NCBI GenBank assembly: GCA_009801015.1
Contig: VHZZ01001277.1
Coordinates: forward strand, 94,803-115,115
Reading direction: 5' to 3'
DNA from: Silene noctiflora
Taxonomy: Eukaryota > Streptophyta > Magnoliopsida > Caryophyllales > Caryophyllaceae
DNA: 20,313 bases
Of the stretch, positions 9,827-18,921 are shown in pieces. The notes beneath the pieces were generated by a model. The model searched no databases. It was not told the origin of the DNA and saw only the letters and a program-made list of their open reading frames with translations. Position 1 is the stretch's first letter, and each line of letters starts with the position of its first letter. The position numbers were made by a program, and so were the translations under genes.

Positions 9827-9854
9827 CAACAACAACATTAGCCGAGTGCCTTAA
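9827..9854 (-). mobile_element. SINE tail remnant, opposite strand
   Basis: On the minus strand this reads TTAAGGCACTCGGCTAATG followed by a GTTGTTGTTG tail. It aligns with the end of the SINE at 7957-8074 (TTGAGGCACTGGGATAATGC). It is only a 3' fragment, inside the oxidase leader intron. Confidence 0.5.
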
Positions 9855-9903
9855 ATAGACCCTTTAGAGAAGTTAGTAGTCACATGCCATTTTTTTCCTT
9901 TCG

Positions 9904-9982
9904 GATGATGAAAATTGCTACGAGAATTGCACCAAGTGACGGGTACTTCACAATAGTAGCAAGCGTTGTCATTTAGGTAACC
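9904..9982 (+). repeat. Dispersed hairpin repeat, copy B
   Basis: This aligns with copy A at 7635-7714: GAAAATT..CTACGAGAATTGCA, then TACTTCACAATA, then a GCGTTGTCATTTAGGTAACC end. It is located in the oxidase leader intron. Confidence 0.65.
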
Positions 9983-10017
9983 TTAAGTTACAGAAAATTC
10001 TGGCTTATGTATGCCTT

Positions 10018-10054
10018 ATGACGACTACTTCACAATAATAAGAAGTATCGTCAT
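10018..10054. repeat. Dispersed hairpin repeat, copy C (best hairpin)
   Basis: ATGACGACTACTTC (10018-10031) pairs with GAAGTATCGTCAT (10042-10054) with a single bulged base and a 10-nt loop. It shares the TACTTCACAATA core with copies A and B, where the stem is more decayed. Confidence 0.7.
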
Positions 10055-10233
10055 AACTCATTTCATTACTCATCTCGGATTATTTTTCACTTTGGTCTTA
10101 ATTTGGTGTACCTCCGTCACATTGCAAGTATAATTGACAAGGAATACGGTATATTTCAAAATATTGTATAGAAATAACAATTCAGAAGGTATAATTTTGC
10201 ATTTCGGCCGTCATATTTTTTGTTGCAGGATAA

Positions 10234-13020
10234 ATGACAGGGGAACCAGTGAATGTGAATGAGTTTCAGGAACTGGCTCGTCGAGCCCTTCCTAAAATGT
10301 ATTATGATTTCTTTGCCGGAGCAGCTGAAGACGAGTATACACTCAGGGAAAATGTCAAAGCTTTCTCCAGAATCATGTATGGCATATATTTTTTGACTTG
10401 TTGGCATGATTCCATCCATCTTACTTTACTCTATTCGTTGCAGGATTCGTCCGAGAATTCTCATAGATGTGAGCCGAATAGATATGTCAACTAGTATCTT
10501 GGGCTATAACATCTCGTCTCCAATCATGATTGCTCCAACTTCCTATCATAAATTAGCACACCCTCAAGGTAGCATATTTGTCGCCTTTTAGGGCAGTACT
10601 CCCTTCATCCCATTTATATTGTCTCCGTTCTCTTCTCGCAATATACTAGCTACAACGAACTTTTTAGAAGTGAAAAATGATGTGTTTTTGATAAATTAAA
10701 TGTGCCAAATGTAAGTAATCATAGTCGATATTGCTTGACCTCAAAATTCAAAGAGTTAACATAAATGTGATGGAGGTTGTATACAATAAGCTAGACTGTT
10801 TACTACAATAACATCATATTCCTTCATGTGCCGAATGTAGGCGAAATTGCGACAGCAAAAGCTGCAGCTGCACATAAAACCATTATGGTAATTGCTAATA
10901 GTTCGTCCCAGTATAGACGTATAGTTATGTGCTCTTAGACATGCCATATATTCAAACGCTTTGATCCGATTCCATTCTAGGTACTATCTTTCAGTTCTAC
11001 TTCCTCCTTGGAAGAGGTTTCCTCCTGCTGTGATGCTGTCCGGTTTTTTCAATTATACGTAAGCAAGATGTTCGTTGCTTATAATTTCTACATTTTCCAT
11101 GAGTACCTTGCTTACGACACCATTTTTTGAGAAGGTATTCAAAGATAGAAAGTTATCAGCATGGCTAATACAAAGAGCGGAAAGAAGTGGATACAAGGCA
11201 ATCGTTCTAACTGTTGACACGCCTAGGCTTGGTCGAAGGGAAGCAGATATAAAGAATAAGTGAGATCTTAGAATGTTCTGTCAATGGCGCTTTTTTTGTC
11301 TCGACATGGTACAGAAGATCACAAATACAATGATTTCATATCTGTATTTCACTTTATTTTGACAGAATGATTGCTCCTCAGTTGAAGAATTTGGAAGGTT
11401 TTATGTCAACTGAAGTAGTTACTGTAAGCAATAAACTCTTTTTCTTTTTACTTTGGCGGGTTTTATCAGTAAGCTATTCATGATTTCATTTAGTTTTCTA
11501 GCTTTCTACCAGGACACTTTGTCAAGTGCCATAAAGGCAAACCGATGTTATTTGAGTAGCTGTTATAGGGTTCCCTGCTCTGTAAGTCTTGATGTAGCGC
11601 CTTCTTTTGGCTGTAGGACAAGGGATCAGGTCCTGAAGCTTTTGCAAATAGCACATTTGATTCTTCGTTGTCCTGGAAGGTACAAATCTGCAGAAGCAAC
11701 ATGATCAATATGAATCTACAGTATGCATCAGACAGATATACGATGTGGTTCCTGCACTTGGTGCAGACACGACCTCAAACCCCGCGATGATGTCATTTGG
11801 TCCCAGAGTGCCTTCCTGGCATCACCTGTTATTAAGTCGATTACTAAATTTATAAATGTCTTTCAGGATATAGATTGGTTGAGGTCTGTTACAAAGCTAC
11901 CAATCTTGGTCAAAGGAATTCTCACACACGAAGATGGTAACATTTTCTCTCATATATTTACGCTTCTGGCTGCTAAGGTTGAATTAATCCACCTCAGATA
12001 GTTAAATAATCAGTTTCCACTTACTGCACTTCTTATCAAACTGAATGTGATATCACTCAAAACACTGTTAATAACTTGGCAGCAACAAAAGCTGTGGAAA
12101 TGGGAGTGGATGGCATCATAGTGTCGAATCATGGAGCTCGACAACTTAATTATGCTCCAGCGACTATCTCTGTGCTTCAAGAGGTTATTGTTATTCATTC
12201 TTTTCATTTATTTGATCAATCCCTATATTGCTAATTGAATGTGAGTAGTTAGTCTCATTTAGAAGAATACTTTTATGTTGGGAATTTGGTTATATATCAA
12301 TTCGTTTTTTACTGACTAACGCCGTGCAGCATTATCCCAGGTGGTTCATGCTGTGTGTGGCAAGATTCCAGTTCTTTTTGATGGAGGCGTGAGACGGGGA
12401 ACAGATGTCTTTAAGGCTTTGGCGCTTGGAGCACAGGCTGTTCTTGTAAGAGAATCTGATTTCGTATCGAGTATAATTTACTGTAATATGCAATATCTCA
12501 TATGTTCAAATAACTTGTTTTTGATCATCAACAAGTCTCCGATAATATGATTGATATCTCCAGTAACTTGTCTTTTATATCCCGCGACCACTGGGTATAT
12601 GTTTCTTCCTTTAGAGTCATATAGCTCCCCAAGTAACTTAATACAATGGTGAATGCATATAAATCTGTTTATGGCGTCCTATAGAAAATTTTTCGAAAAC
12701 ATTATTATATATATACTCGTTCTTTTTAGTCAATTAACTTAAAAACTGTTAGCATCTTAGACTATGAAACCGTCCTCTGATACTATGGTTCTTATGGTTC
12801 CCTGACCTGTTATCATGACTATTGCTAAATCTGACCTCAGGTTGGAAGACCGATAATATTTGGACTGGCTGCTAAGGGAGAAAATGGCGTAAAAAGTGTG
12901 CTAGGAATGTTAAAGGATGAACTCGAGCTCACCATGGCCCTTGCCGGCTGCACAAGCATAAAGGACATCACCAGGGCCCGTGTAACGACCAAGTGCGACA
13001 AACTCCAGTCCCTTCTGTAA
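10234..13020 (+). CDS. HAOX: Peroxisomal (S)-2-hydroxy-acid oxidase, HAOX/GLO4 type (11 coding exons)
   Basis: Exons 10234-10376, 10444-10568, 10841-10887, 10981-11058, 11135-11259, 11366-11423, 11617-11679, 11867-11936, 12083-12183, 12341-12445 and 12841-13020 join in frame to 364 aa, the normal family length. All introns are GT-AG. The enzyme is an FMN-dependent (beta/alpha)8 barrel that oxidises 2-hydroxy acids to 2-oxo acids with H2O2 release in peroxisomes. Catalytic and FMN residues of glycolate oxidase are present: Y131, D159 ([14 protein letters not shown]), K229 (PILVKG), H253 and R256 (SNHGAR), and the phosphate loop DGGVRRGTD (284-292). Two substrate-pocket positions differ from spinach glycolate oxidase: Tyr24 is F26 and Trp108 is S110. 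This fits the HAOX (medium/long-chain) branch, as do [15 protein letters not shown] and [14 protein letters not shown]. The C-terminus SLL is a plausible weak PTS1. Substrate length is inferred. Confidence 0.92.
10599..10625. repeat. Half of a Stowaway-like element in oxidase intron 2
   Basis: TACTCCCTTCATCCCATTTATATTGTC resembles one Stowaway terminus. The matching opposite end is not visible in the intron. Confidence 0.4.
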
Positions 13021-13731
13021 AATGTAGCCATTTTGGTTCACTTTTGACGACTGAACATCGACTTCTGTAATTAGCTTACACAATGTTTGGTCTTGTTCCT
13101 GTTTCCATTACCAATGCAGCCAGCCTTACTATTTTCTGTTTATGAATAATGATGTAATAGAACAAAATGACTCATTAAACAGACGATACTGTTTTGTACC
13201 ATCATTTGATACAGTTATTGCTGCAACTTTTTATCATGGGTCATCCGTAATTAGTTTCTCAATATAATTAACACGAGTTGGCTTCATACATCACAAAACC
13301 CGCATCTGCCATTTGCAGGAACACATGAAGCGTGGGATACTGTTCTACTCTAATTGTCTAGCCTTGTTTTGTATAAAACCTGCAACTGAACAAGACAAGA
13401 AGGTGAATGTACCAGAGCTCAACGTCAAATTGTGTTATGTCTCCAATTTCACACTGTCAATGTTTCAGCAAAACTTTCGAGACATCGCCAGAGCTCACAT
13501 AAACTGTAATAGTTTTCAAATATTGCTAACATGCAATTTCAAACCAAGTGAAAATCTCTTGTCGAACAGCTACCAAACTCCAAGTAGCTGGAACGACATT
13601 TTCCAGCAAAACTTTCCAAATGTCTGCAATTCAAAACCATGAAACAGGATCTAATACACATAATGACCCAATAAGGAATTCCCTATTTCTTCGCTATGTA
13701 ACTGCTAAGCATTGATGAAACAAAGAACAGA
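13021..13731. other. 3' UTRs between convergent genes, no coding exon
   Basis: The left side should be the 3' UTR of the oxidase gene; AATAATGATGTAATAG near 13145 is a possible polyadenylation region. The right side should be the 3' UTR of the minus-strand TPR exon. An open frame of 109 codons (13313-13642) shows no domain and no splice logic and contains a duplicated CAGCAAAACTTTC. I treat it as non-coding. Base 13736, just right of this interval, is an N. Confidence 0.5.
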
Positions 13732-13885
13732 TCAGNCAGCTTCCAGTCTAGCAATGTATTTGTCATAAAACTTTCCGGCGTTTTCAAGATCTCCGACTTC
13801 TGTGTAACAGTCTGCAATTGCGCCATAGGCCTCGGTATTTCCTGATGTTTCTTTAGCGCGCTTCGATATCGCTAGGACTCGATTT
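13732..13885 (-). CDS. Terminal exon of a TPR protein, possibly FLU-like (partial)
   Basis: On the minus strand, 51 codons run from an acceptor (GTTCTAG|AAATCG) to TGA. The peptide NRVLAISKRAKETSGNTEAY and the GAIADCYTEVGDLENAGKFY that follows hold one clear TPR helix pair: Tyr at consensus position 4, Ile-Ala at 7-8, Tyr at 11, Ala at 20 and Tyr at 24. It ends YIARLEAX, where X contains the ambiguous base 13736 (GAC, Asp, would fit). The ending resembles, from memory, the C-terminal TPR of FLU, the chloroplast repressor of tetrapyrrole synthesis; this is tentative. The frame stays open upstream to about 13947, but the peptide there looks unrelated. The rest of the gene is not in the window: Athila-like sequence starts within about 60 bp. 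It is either the last exon after a very long TE-filled intron or a truncated gene piece. Confidence 0.6.
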
Positions 13886-13952
13886 CTAGAACTTTGGGAT
13901 TTTATGAATCTGTTGTGGACATTCTGATTGGTACCGGTATATTCGGTTTAGT

Positions 13953-15001
13953 AACTATGCGGGTGTACACTTATCTGACTCCCAGTCTCCCACACTTGAG
14001 TTTTTCAGTAGCTTCGCTACTTTGCTGGAAACCATACCAGGGACTCCACTAGTAATTGTATCCGTTTCCATCTTTTCAACCAAGACTTTACCATGACATT
14101 GTCCGCTTTTGGCGGGTTGCTTGATTTGTGCTCTGAGGGGGACGTCGTTGCCCCTCGGAAACTGGTCAGACCAATGTGGGCAACCCTTTCTGATTGTTTT
14201 GATGGTCGTAAGCGGGGTCAATTTGTCCACCACCTACTAGTTCGTTATTGGCTTCGTCTGATCGGAAGCACTATTTTCGGGCGGAAGGAGCCAAACAACG
14301 TAAATTCTGATGAATTAGGCATTTTAGTAGGGTACCAGAACATTGATAGTGGAACCCCGTTTCTACATAATTTTGCTTCCATGACTGCCCAGCATTTTCA
14401 TAATATCGGTGACGAGACCATGACTTCCATTGGTTGCGGGGGGCTAGTTACTCACAATCCCCACCAATTTTTTATCGACTTCCCTAGGGGCAAGCTGCCC
14501 CTCGGCCATGAGTTTCTCAATGGCCCCCAAAGCCTTTGTTTAATAGATATCCCTCATATGATTGATATTTACTGGTTGTTGTCCGGCTTCACGTGGAAGA
14601 TCTCCACGTCCCCTTCAGTGACCTTGCCTTGTCGTGACCTGCTCGTGCTTTTCCCTCTTCCACAGGTCCCGAGCGGGGTGCCTCGACCACCTCCACCCTC
14701 CTACCTTCTTCGGTATATTATGCCGAGAGAGACTATTGGTGGGTCGAGGCAGTCCTCCCACGCTGCTAGGGAGGCAAGGCATTTTTATGAGGCCCCACAC
14801 TGTCCCCCTCAAGCCTAGCCTAGCTCCGGACGGTTGCCACCAACATGGTGGCCACACCCCTCTTACTACCGGTTTCCGAAGGGCGGGTTCTCTGCCACTG
14901 CAGAGGAGGAGGAGGAGGACACCATCGAGGTGGAGGAGCGATTTCGGGCTCAGCTGGTTACCCGTGCTGGTGCTCGTGAGCGAGAGGAGGACGACCAGTA
15001 G
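13953..15001 (+). pseudogene. Athila-like retrotransposon ORF, disrupted
   Basis: A coding stretch similar in layout to the Athila ORF-1/env-like family of Ty3/gypsy elements is recognisable in two frames. One segment (about 13953-14050) contains SPTLEFFSSFATLLE. The main segment (about 14012-15001) contains RFHLFNQDFTMTLSAFGGLL and RYWLRLIGSTIFGRKE, then an acidic end with a run of five Glu. The switch between segments needs a frameshift near 14012-14060. An in-frame TAG at 14816-14818 interrupts the main frame, which then stays open to TAG at 14999-15001. The upstream part of the element (5' LTR, gag, pol) is missing. The family call rests on remembered motifs and on the polypurine tract and LTR downstream. 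Confidence 0.62.
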
Positions 15002-16491
15002 CGACCTCCCCATGTTGTTGGCTGGTTTGGGGAGGTCATTTTGTTGCTTTGAATTGTAAGTTTATGTTCCTTTTGTTGTAGCTTTACTTGTTTTCATCTT
15101 GTTATGCATATCCTTTCACCGATATATATTAAACTGTTGCTGATTGTTTGCTGAACACAATGAGGGCATTGTGTAATTTGGTTTGGGGAGGGTATGCATC
15201 CGTCTATGTCTACATCCATTTGCATGTTTTGCATTTCCGTATGCATTGTTTTTTATTACATTTAAAAAAGACATGTCTTTCTTTTTGCATTTTAGGTCGA
15301 GTCGGAATGGTTATATAACAATGATGAAATTACACTACACTTTTATTTCTTTGCCTAAGCCTTGCATAATTGACACCTCCGTTAATATAGCCATTTGGCC
15401 CATTTGCATAATCTACGAGTTTTTGACTAATTTCACTGAACAAATAGACTTGACTTAATATCGGCAACCTACTTAAATTTCTAAATAATTAGAACATTCA
15501 TAAACCGGTGACATTCATGATCGGTTTCATTTAGGATGNGNGTAGTACTCCTTATAAGACATGTAACATCAAATTGCATAAGCATGATATTTGTCTCTTA
15601 ATACCTGTATGGATTCGGGTTGGTGGCGGTGACACAAGTGGAGAGGCGATTTCCCCTTTTTATTTTACACTTGAGCCTCACTAGCCAAATTTGTTCGTTT
15701 TGACCCATTTTCTCAACTACATTCCTATATATAGCCTACCCTAGTAAAGCTAGCTTAGTTGATAATTATGGCGCGTTTTGTTGTTAATTTGGCATCTTAT
15801 TATTCCAAAGAGAAGGGTCAAAATAAGGAGAAGAAACAGAAAAGAAAAAAAAATGACTGATTTGAAAAGGAAACAAAAAAAAAAAGGAGGAAAAGTTTGT
15901 TACTCACATGCCCATCTTTGTATTTTAGTGGGAGTTGTGTTTTGACGTTGTGAGTGAGATTTTGCCACATTGGCATCATTTCATTCTCTTAAGTTGGGTT
16001 CCTGAAGCGGGGTGATCTTATTATTTGGTTACGGTTGTACTAGCTTGACTTTACATCCACATATCCAAATTTATTTTAACCCCTTTCACCCAATTACCTC
16101 ACCTCACATTACATGTAAGTCCTCGGCATGTGTCTTGGTCTAGTTTGGTTGAAATGCATATGTACGGTTGTAGAGATCGGTATCATATTAGACTGCAAGC
16201 ATGTCCTTATAGGTCGTAGTTAGGTGAGTGTCTTAAATTCTTTCTATCTTACAATATACTCACCTTGTGCTTTTAATGAGTGATAAGAGACCCGTGAGAG
16301 TCTGATATACACTAGTCTTTCAAGGTCGACGGTTCAGTGGCTTCATCATTGATTTAACTCGTTTGCATTTGATATTTTACTGTGGTTTTGAGTCGTTTAA
16401 ATGGTTTAGGCGTGACATGGGTGTAGCTTGCCCTGAGATTATATACCATTCCATTAGTCCCACATTTATCATTTTTTGCTTGCTTGGGGAC
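15002..16491 (+). other. 3' non-coding internal region of the Athila-like element
   Basis: This is AT-rich with no conserved reading frame, as expected between the last ORF and the 3' LTR of Athila-type elements. It contains an A-rich purine stretch (about 15825-15895) and ambiguous bases at 15539 and 15541. The 14-bp word TTTGGTTTGGGGAG occurs at 15177-15190 and again in the polypurine tract at 16500-16513. The open frames here carry no recognisable domain. Confidence 0.6.
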
Positions 16492-16516
16492 AGCAAGGGT
16501 TTGGTTTGGGGAGATT
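16492..16516 (+). other. Polypurine tract of the Athila-like element
   Basis: AGCAAGGGTTTGGTTTGGGG followed by AGATT lies directly before a TG that starts an LTR-like sequence. It is the expected primer site for plus-strand synthesis. Its G-rich core repeats the sequence at 15177-15190. Confidence 0.65.
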
Positions 16517-17645
16517 TGATGCGTGCCTTATTTATACACTTTTTATACTGTTTTAGCACGCATTTCTATGCATAATACGTAGCCAAAAGCTACTATCTTA
16601 CCAAGAATGGATTACTTTAGGTTATTTTGTATCTTATGCAAATTTGGACCCAAATGAGCGTAAACAAGCCTAAACCCTTCCCCGGAGTCGCATTTTGGAA
16701 ACTAGAAGAGTCAAGGCTCGGAAACTACTGCCTCGAGATTAGTGAAGAGGTGAGGAAGCACATAAGAAGGAACAAATTGAGAAGGAATCGTGTTGTTATA
16801 CTGCAGATGGTCGATTGACAGCTTTCTTGGTCGATCGACCAATTTCGTTGAGGATTGAAGACTGTCTTGGCCGATCAGCTGGTCCTCTTAGTCGATCGAC
16901 TATGTTGATTTTTGCTAGAACTTGTTTTGGTCGATCGACTGGTCCCTTTAGTCGATCGACTGGTTTCTGTATCAGGCCGAGTTGTTTAACATAATTATCT
17001 CGGCCCATTAGCTGCTAATTAAAAATTTTCTCCTCTTATTATTTAAGAGAGACTTAGTAGAATAATTAGGTTATCCTTTATGACTGAAAAACTCTTTTAC
17101 GTTACTTTGTTACTCAACTTTCGAATCTAAAACTTGTAGTTCTTGCCTTTTCATTTTGGGTAATTCAATCTTTATTCTCTTCCTAATTGTCTTGCTTTAT
17201 TTCTCTTATTCTCTTATTCTCTTTACTTAATTATTTTACGCTTAATTGCTATCACCTCTTGTTCGTTATGCTTAATTCAATTTCAATAGTTAATCTTGTT
17301 ATTATTGTTTTAGTTAATATGATTATGCGTAGCTAATTCTCTTTTGTTAGGATTTAGGGGAACCACGGTTGTATGACGGTATTTTGTTAGGTTATTAGAT
17401 ATGGTGTATTAACTTCTTTGAATTATAATCGTAACATTTTATTGTGGTTGATTGGTTAAATGCATGTGATCAATTAAATATTTTGTTGAACCTTGACCTG
17501 GATCGAGAGATTGGTAGGGTAGAGACTTGCTGCAAACAATAGAATATCATAATTAGAGCGAGTGCTATATTAGTATTCTAGGGCGAATAGTGGACCGAGA
17601 GGACGTGTTCATCAGCCTTCATACCGTACTTATACCGACCGTCCG
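16517..17645 (+). mobile_element. 3' LTR of the Athila-like element, interrupted
   Basis: It starts TGATGCGTGCC right after the polypurine tract, which matches the usual TGATGCG start of Athila LTRs. Inside are a palindrome cluster (16809-16961), an inverted pair GGCCGAG/CTCGGCC (16975-16981, 16999-17005), and a later part reading GAACCTTGACCTGGATCGAG. No CA end is reached: at 17646 a second LTR begins, so this LTR is split by a younger insertion and its remainder should lie beyond the window. Confidence 0.65.
16809..16961 (+). repeat. Cluster of GTCGATCGAC palindromes in the Athila-like LTR
   Basis: Six motifs are seen: GGTCGATTGAC (16809), the perfect 16-bp palindrome TTGGTCGATCGACCAA (16827-16842), a decayed TTGGCCGATCAGCTGG (16867), AGTCGATCGACT (16890-16901), GGTCGATCGACT (16929-16940) and AGTCGATCGACT (16950-16961). 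The spacing is uneven (about 20-40 bp). Confidence 0.9.
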
Positions 17646-18918
17646 TGTAATACCCGTCCCTTTGGAGGACCCGTTGACTGGCCATAGTTGACTTGTGCGA
17701 CCTTGACCGTGTTAGAACTCGTTGTTGTTAACTCAGACTCGACCTAATATGTGACACTCGGTCGAGTGTGGGGCACTCGACCGAGTGCGGTTGACTCGGT
17801 CGAGTATGTTGGTACTCGACCGAGTGCGCGGCTGACAGCGTAATAATATATTACGCGATTGTCATAACTCGTCAACAGTTTCATTTCATTTCTTTTCTTC
17901 TCTCTTTTTCCCACAACCCTAGATCAAAGTATTCCTCCCCTACCTTTCACCCTCTACTTTTCTAGCATCTACCCAGGAGACCAACATGGGAATGGATGTG
18001 TATGTCGACTTCGACCTAGTTGTTCAATCGTCCGATAAGGTAAGTCATCGTCACCATCTGTCGGTTTTGGGTTAGGATTATGGTTGTGTGTAATATGGTT
18101 GTATCGTCGTTGTAGGTGTCGGTAGCGGTGTATCGTGACCATAAGTGCTCTGATTGACGTTTCTTGGATTGCTTATCAGGTAGGGTTTCCCAACTAAGTT
18201 ATCTGTGGAATAGTGACGATCTTTGTACTGGTTATGATATGTATATGTTGTGGTTGTTGTATGTTATGGTATGATGGTGGTTGTTGGAGTTGGAGATGGT
18301 TTGATTTGCGAGTCATTGCGAGAGATGGTCTCACCCCCATTGTTCGCCTCTTGCGTTCTCTCGGCGCAGAAGGATGTGCACATTAAATAACTGGGTTCGC
18401 TCTTTTGTGAGCGGGGATTTTGGTGGTAAGGCTGTGGTCCCCACTGGCAGGGCTTCACACCTTGGTGTGTAGTCAGTTATTTGTTGTGACGGAGATTGGA
18501 GGTGGAGGTTACTGATTATCTTGGATGTTTGGTTTCATGCTTTATGTTGTATATTATTGTGCGGTTGACTGACCCCGTTGTTGTTTTGAAACTGTGATGA
18601 TCCATTCGGGGATGATGAGCAGGTTGGTTCGCAGGTGTAGTTGCTGTGTTGGATGCTTATTTACTCTGGTGTTGCTATGGGGATGGGAGATCGCTGACGT
18701 AGAGATATCAGTAGTTGTCCTAGTGTCGCCAGTTGTAGAATATCTTGTTCTATATAGCTTTACGCTTCACCAGTTTCCTTTGTAAAGTTGTAAAGTAATT
18801 AACGTATGTTCTCGGATGGTCAATTTGATATGTAATTTCCTCGGACAACCGAGATGGTAGCACCCTTGGTTATCTGGGAAGGCCTAGAGAAGGCTGCTTG
18901 GTAAGTAGGGGTGTTACA
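17646..18918 (+). mobile_element. Complete 5' LTR of a second retrotransposon
   Basis: The left end TGTAATACCC and right end GGGTGTTACA are inverted repeats with one mismatch. The 1273-bp unit is followed after 3 bp by a primer-binding site, so it is a 5' LTR in plus orientation. The 5 bp before it, GTCCG, should be the target duplication in the Athila-like LTR; the other copy lies outside the window. Notable parts are the ACTCGGTCGAGT array (17756-17825), an 8-bp hairpin GCGTAATA/TATTACGC (17838-17856), a pyrimidine-rich leader (about 17880-17925), a possible intron (18040-18115) and a CTCGG/CCGAG stem near the end (18840-18853). No gag or pol follows in the window, so the superfamily is not settled. 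Confidence 0.85.
17756..17825 (+). repeat. Alternating ACTCGGTCGAGT / ACTCGACCGAGT array
   Basis: Four perfect 12-bp motifs lie at 17756-17767, 17775-17786, 17794-17805 and 17814-17825. Each is the exact reverse complement of its neighbour, with spacers of 7, 7 and 8 nt. Every adjacent pair can form a 12-bp perfect stem, and each motif is itself nearly palindromic (ACTCG-GT-CGAGT). Confidence 0.95.
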
Positions 18919-18921
18919 AAG

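Larger units (their letters stand above)
9548..10228 (+). other. Likely 5' UTR intron of the oxidase gene
   Basis: A strong donor GAG|GTATGTGC lies at 9548 and a strong acceptor TTTGTTGCAG|GATAAATG lies 5 bp before the oxidase start codon. A pyrimidine-rich putative leader precedes the donor. The acceptor so close to the ATG is good evidence for a leader intron; the choice of donor is an inference. Confidence 0.6.

Noticed and set aside
10156-10419. Minus-strand open frame of 87 codons
   Set aside because: It is antisense to oxidase exon 1 and has no domain; the plus strand carries the conserved protein.
13313-13642. 109-codon open frame between the convergent genes
   Set aside because: It has no recognisable domain, contains a duplicated short repeat and lies where two 3' UTRs are expected.
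14615-15059. Overlapping open frames on both strands (132 and 141 codons)
   Set aside because: They are shadows of the GC-rich end of the Athila-like ORF; the frame with the acidic tail is the real one.
16809-16961. CRISPR-like array
   Set aside because: The repeats are 10-16 bp palindromes with irregular spacing inside a plant LTR; there are no cas genes and the host is a eukaryote.
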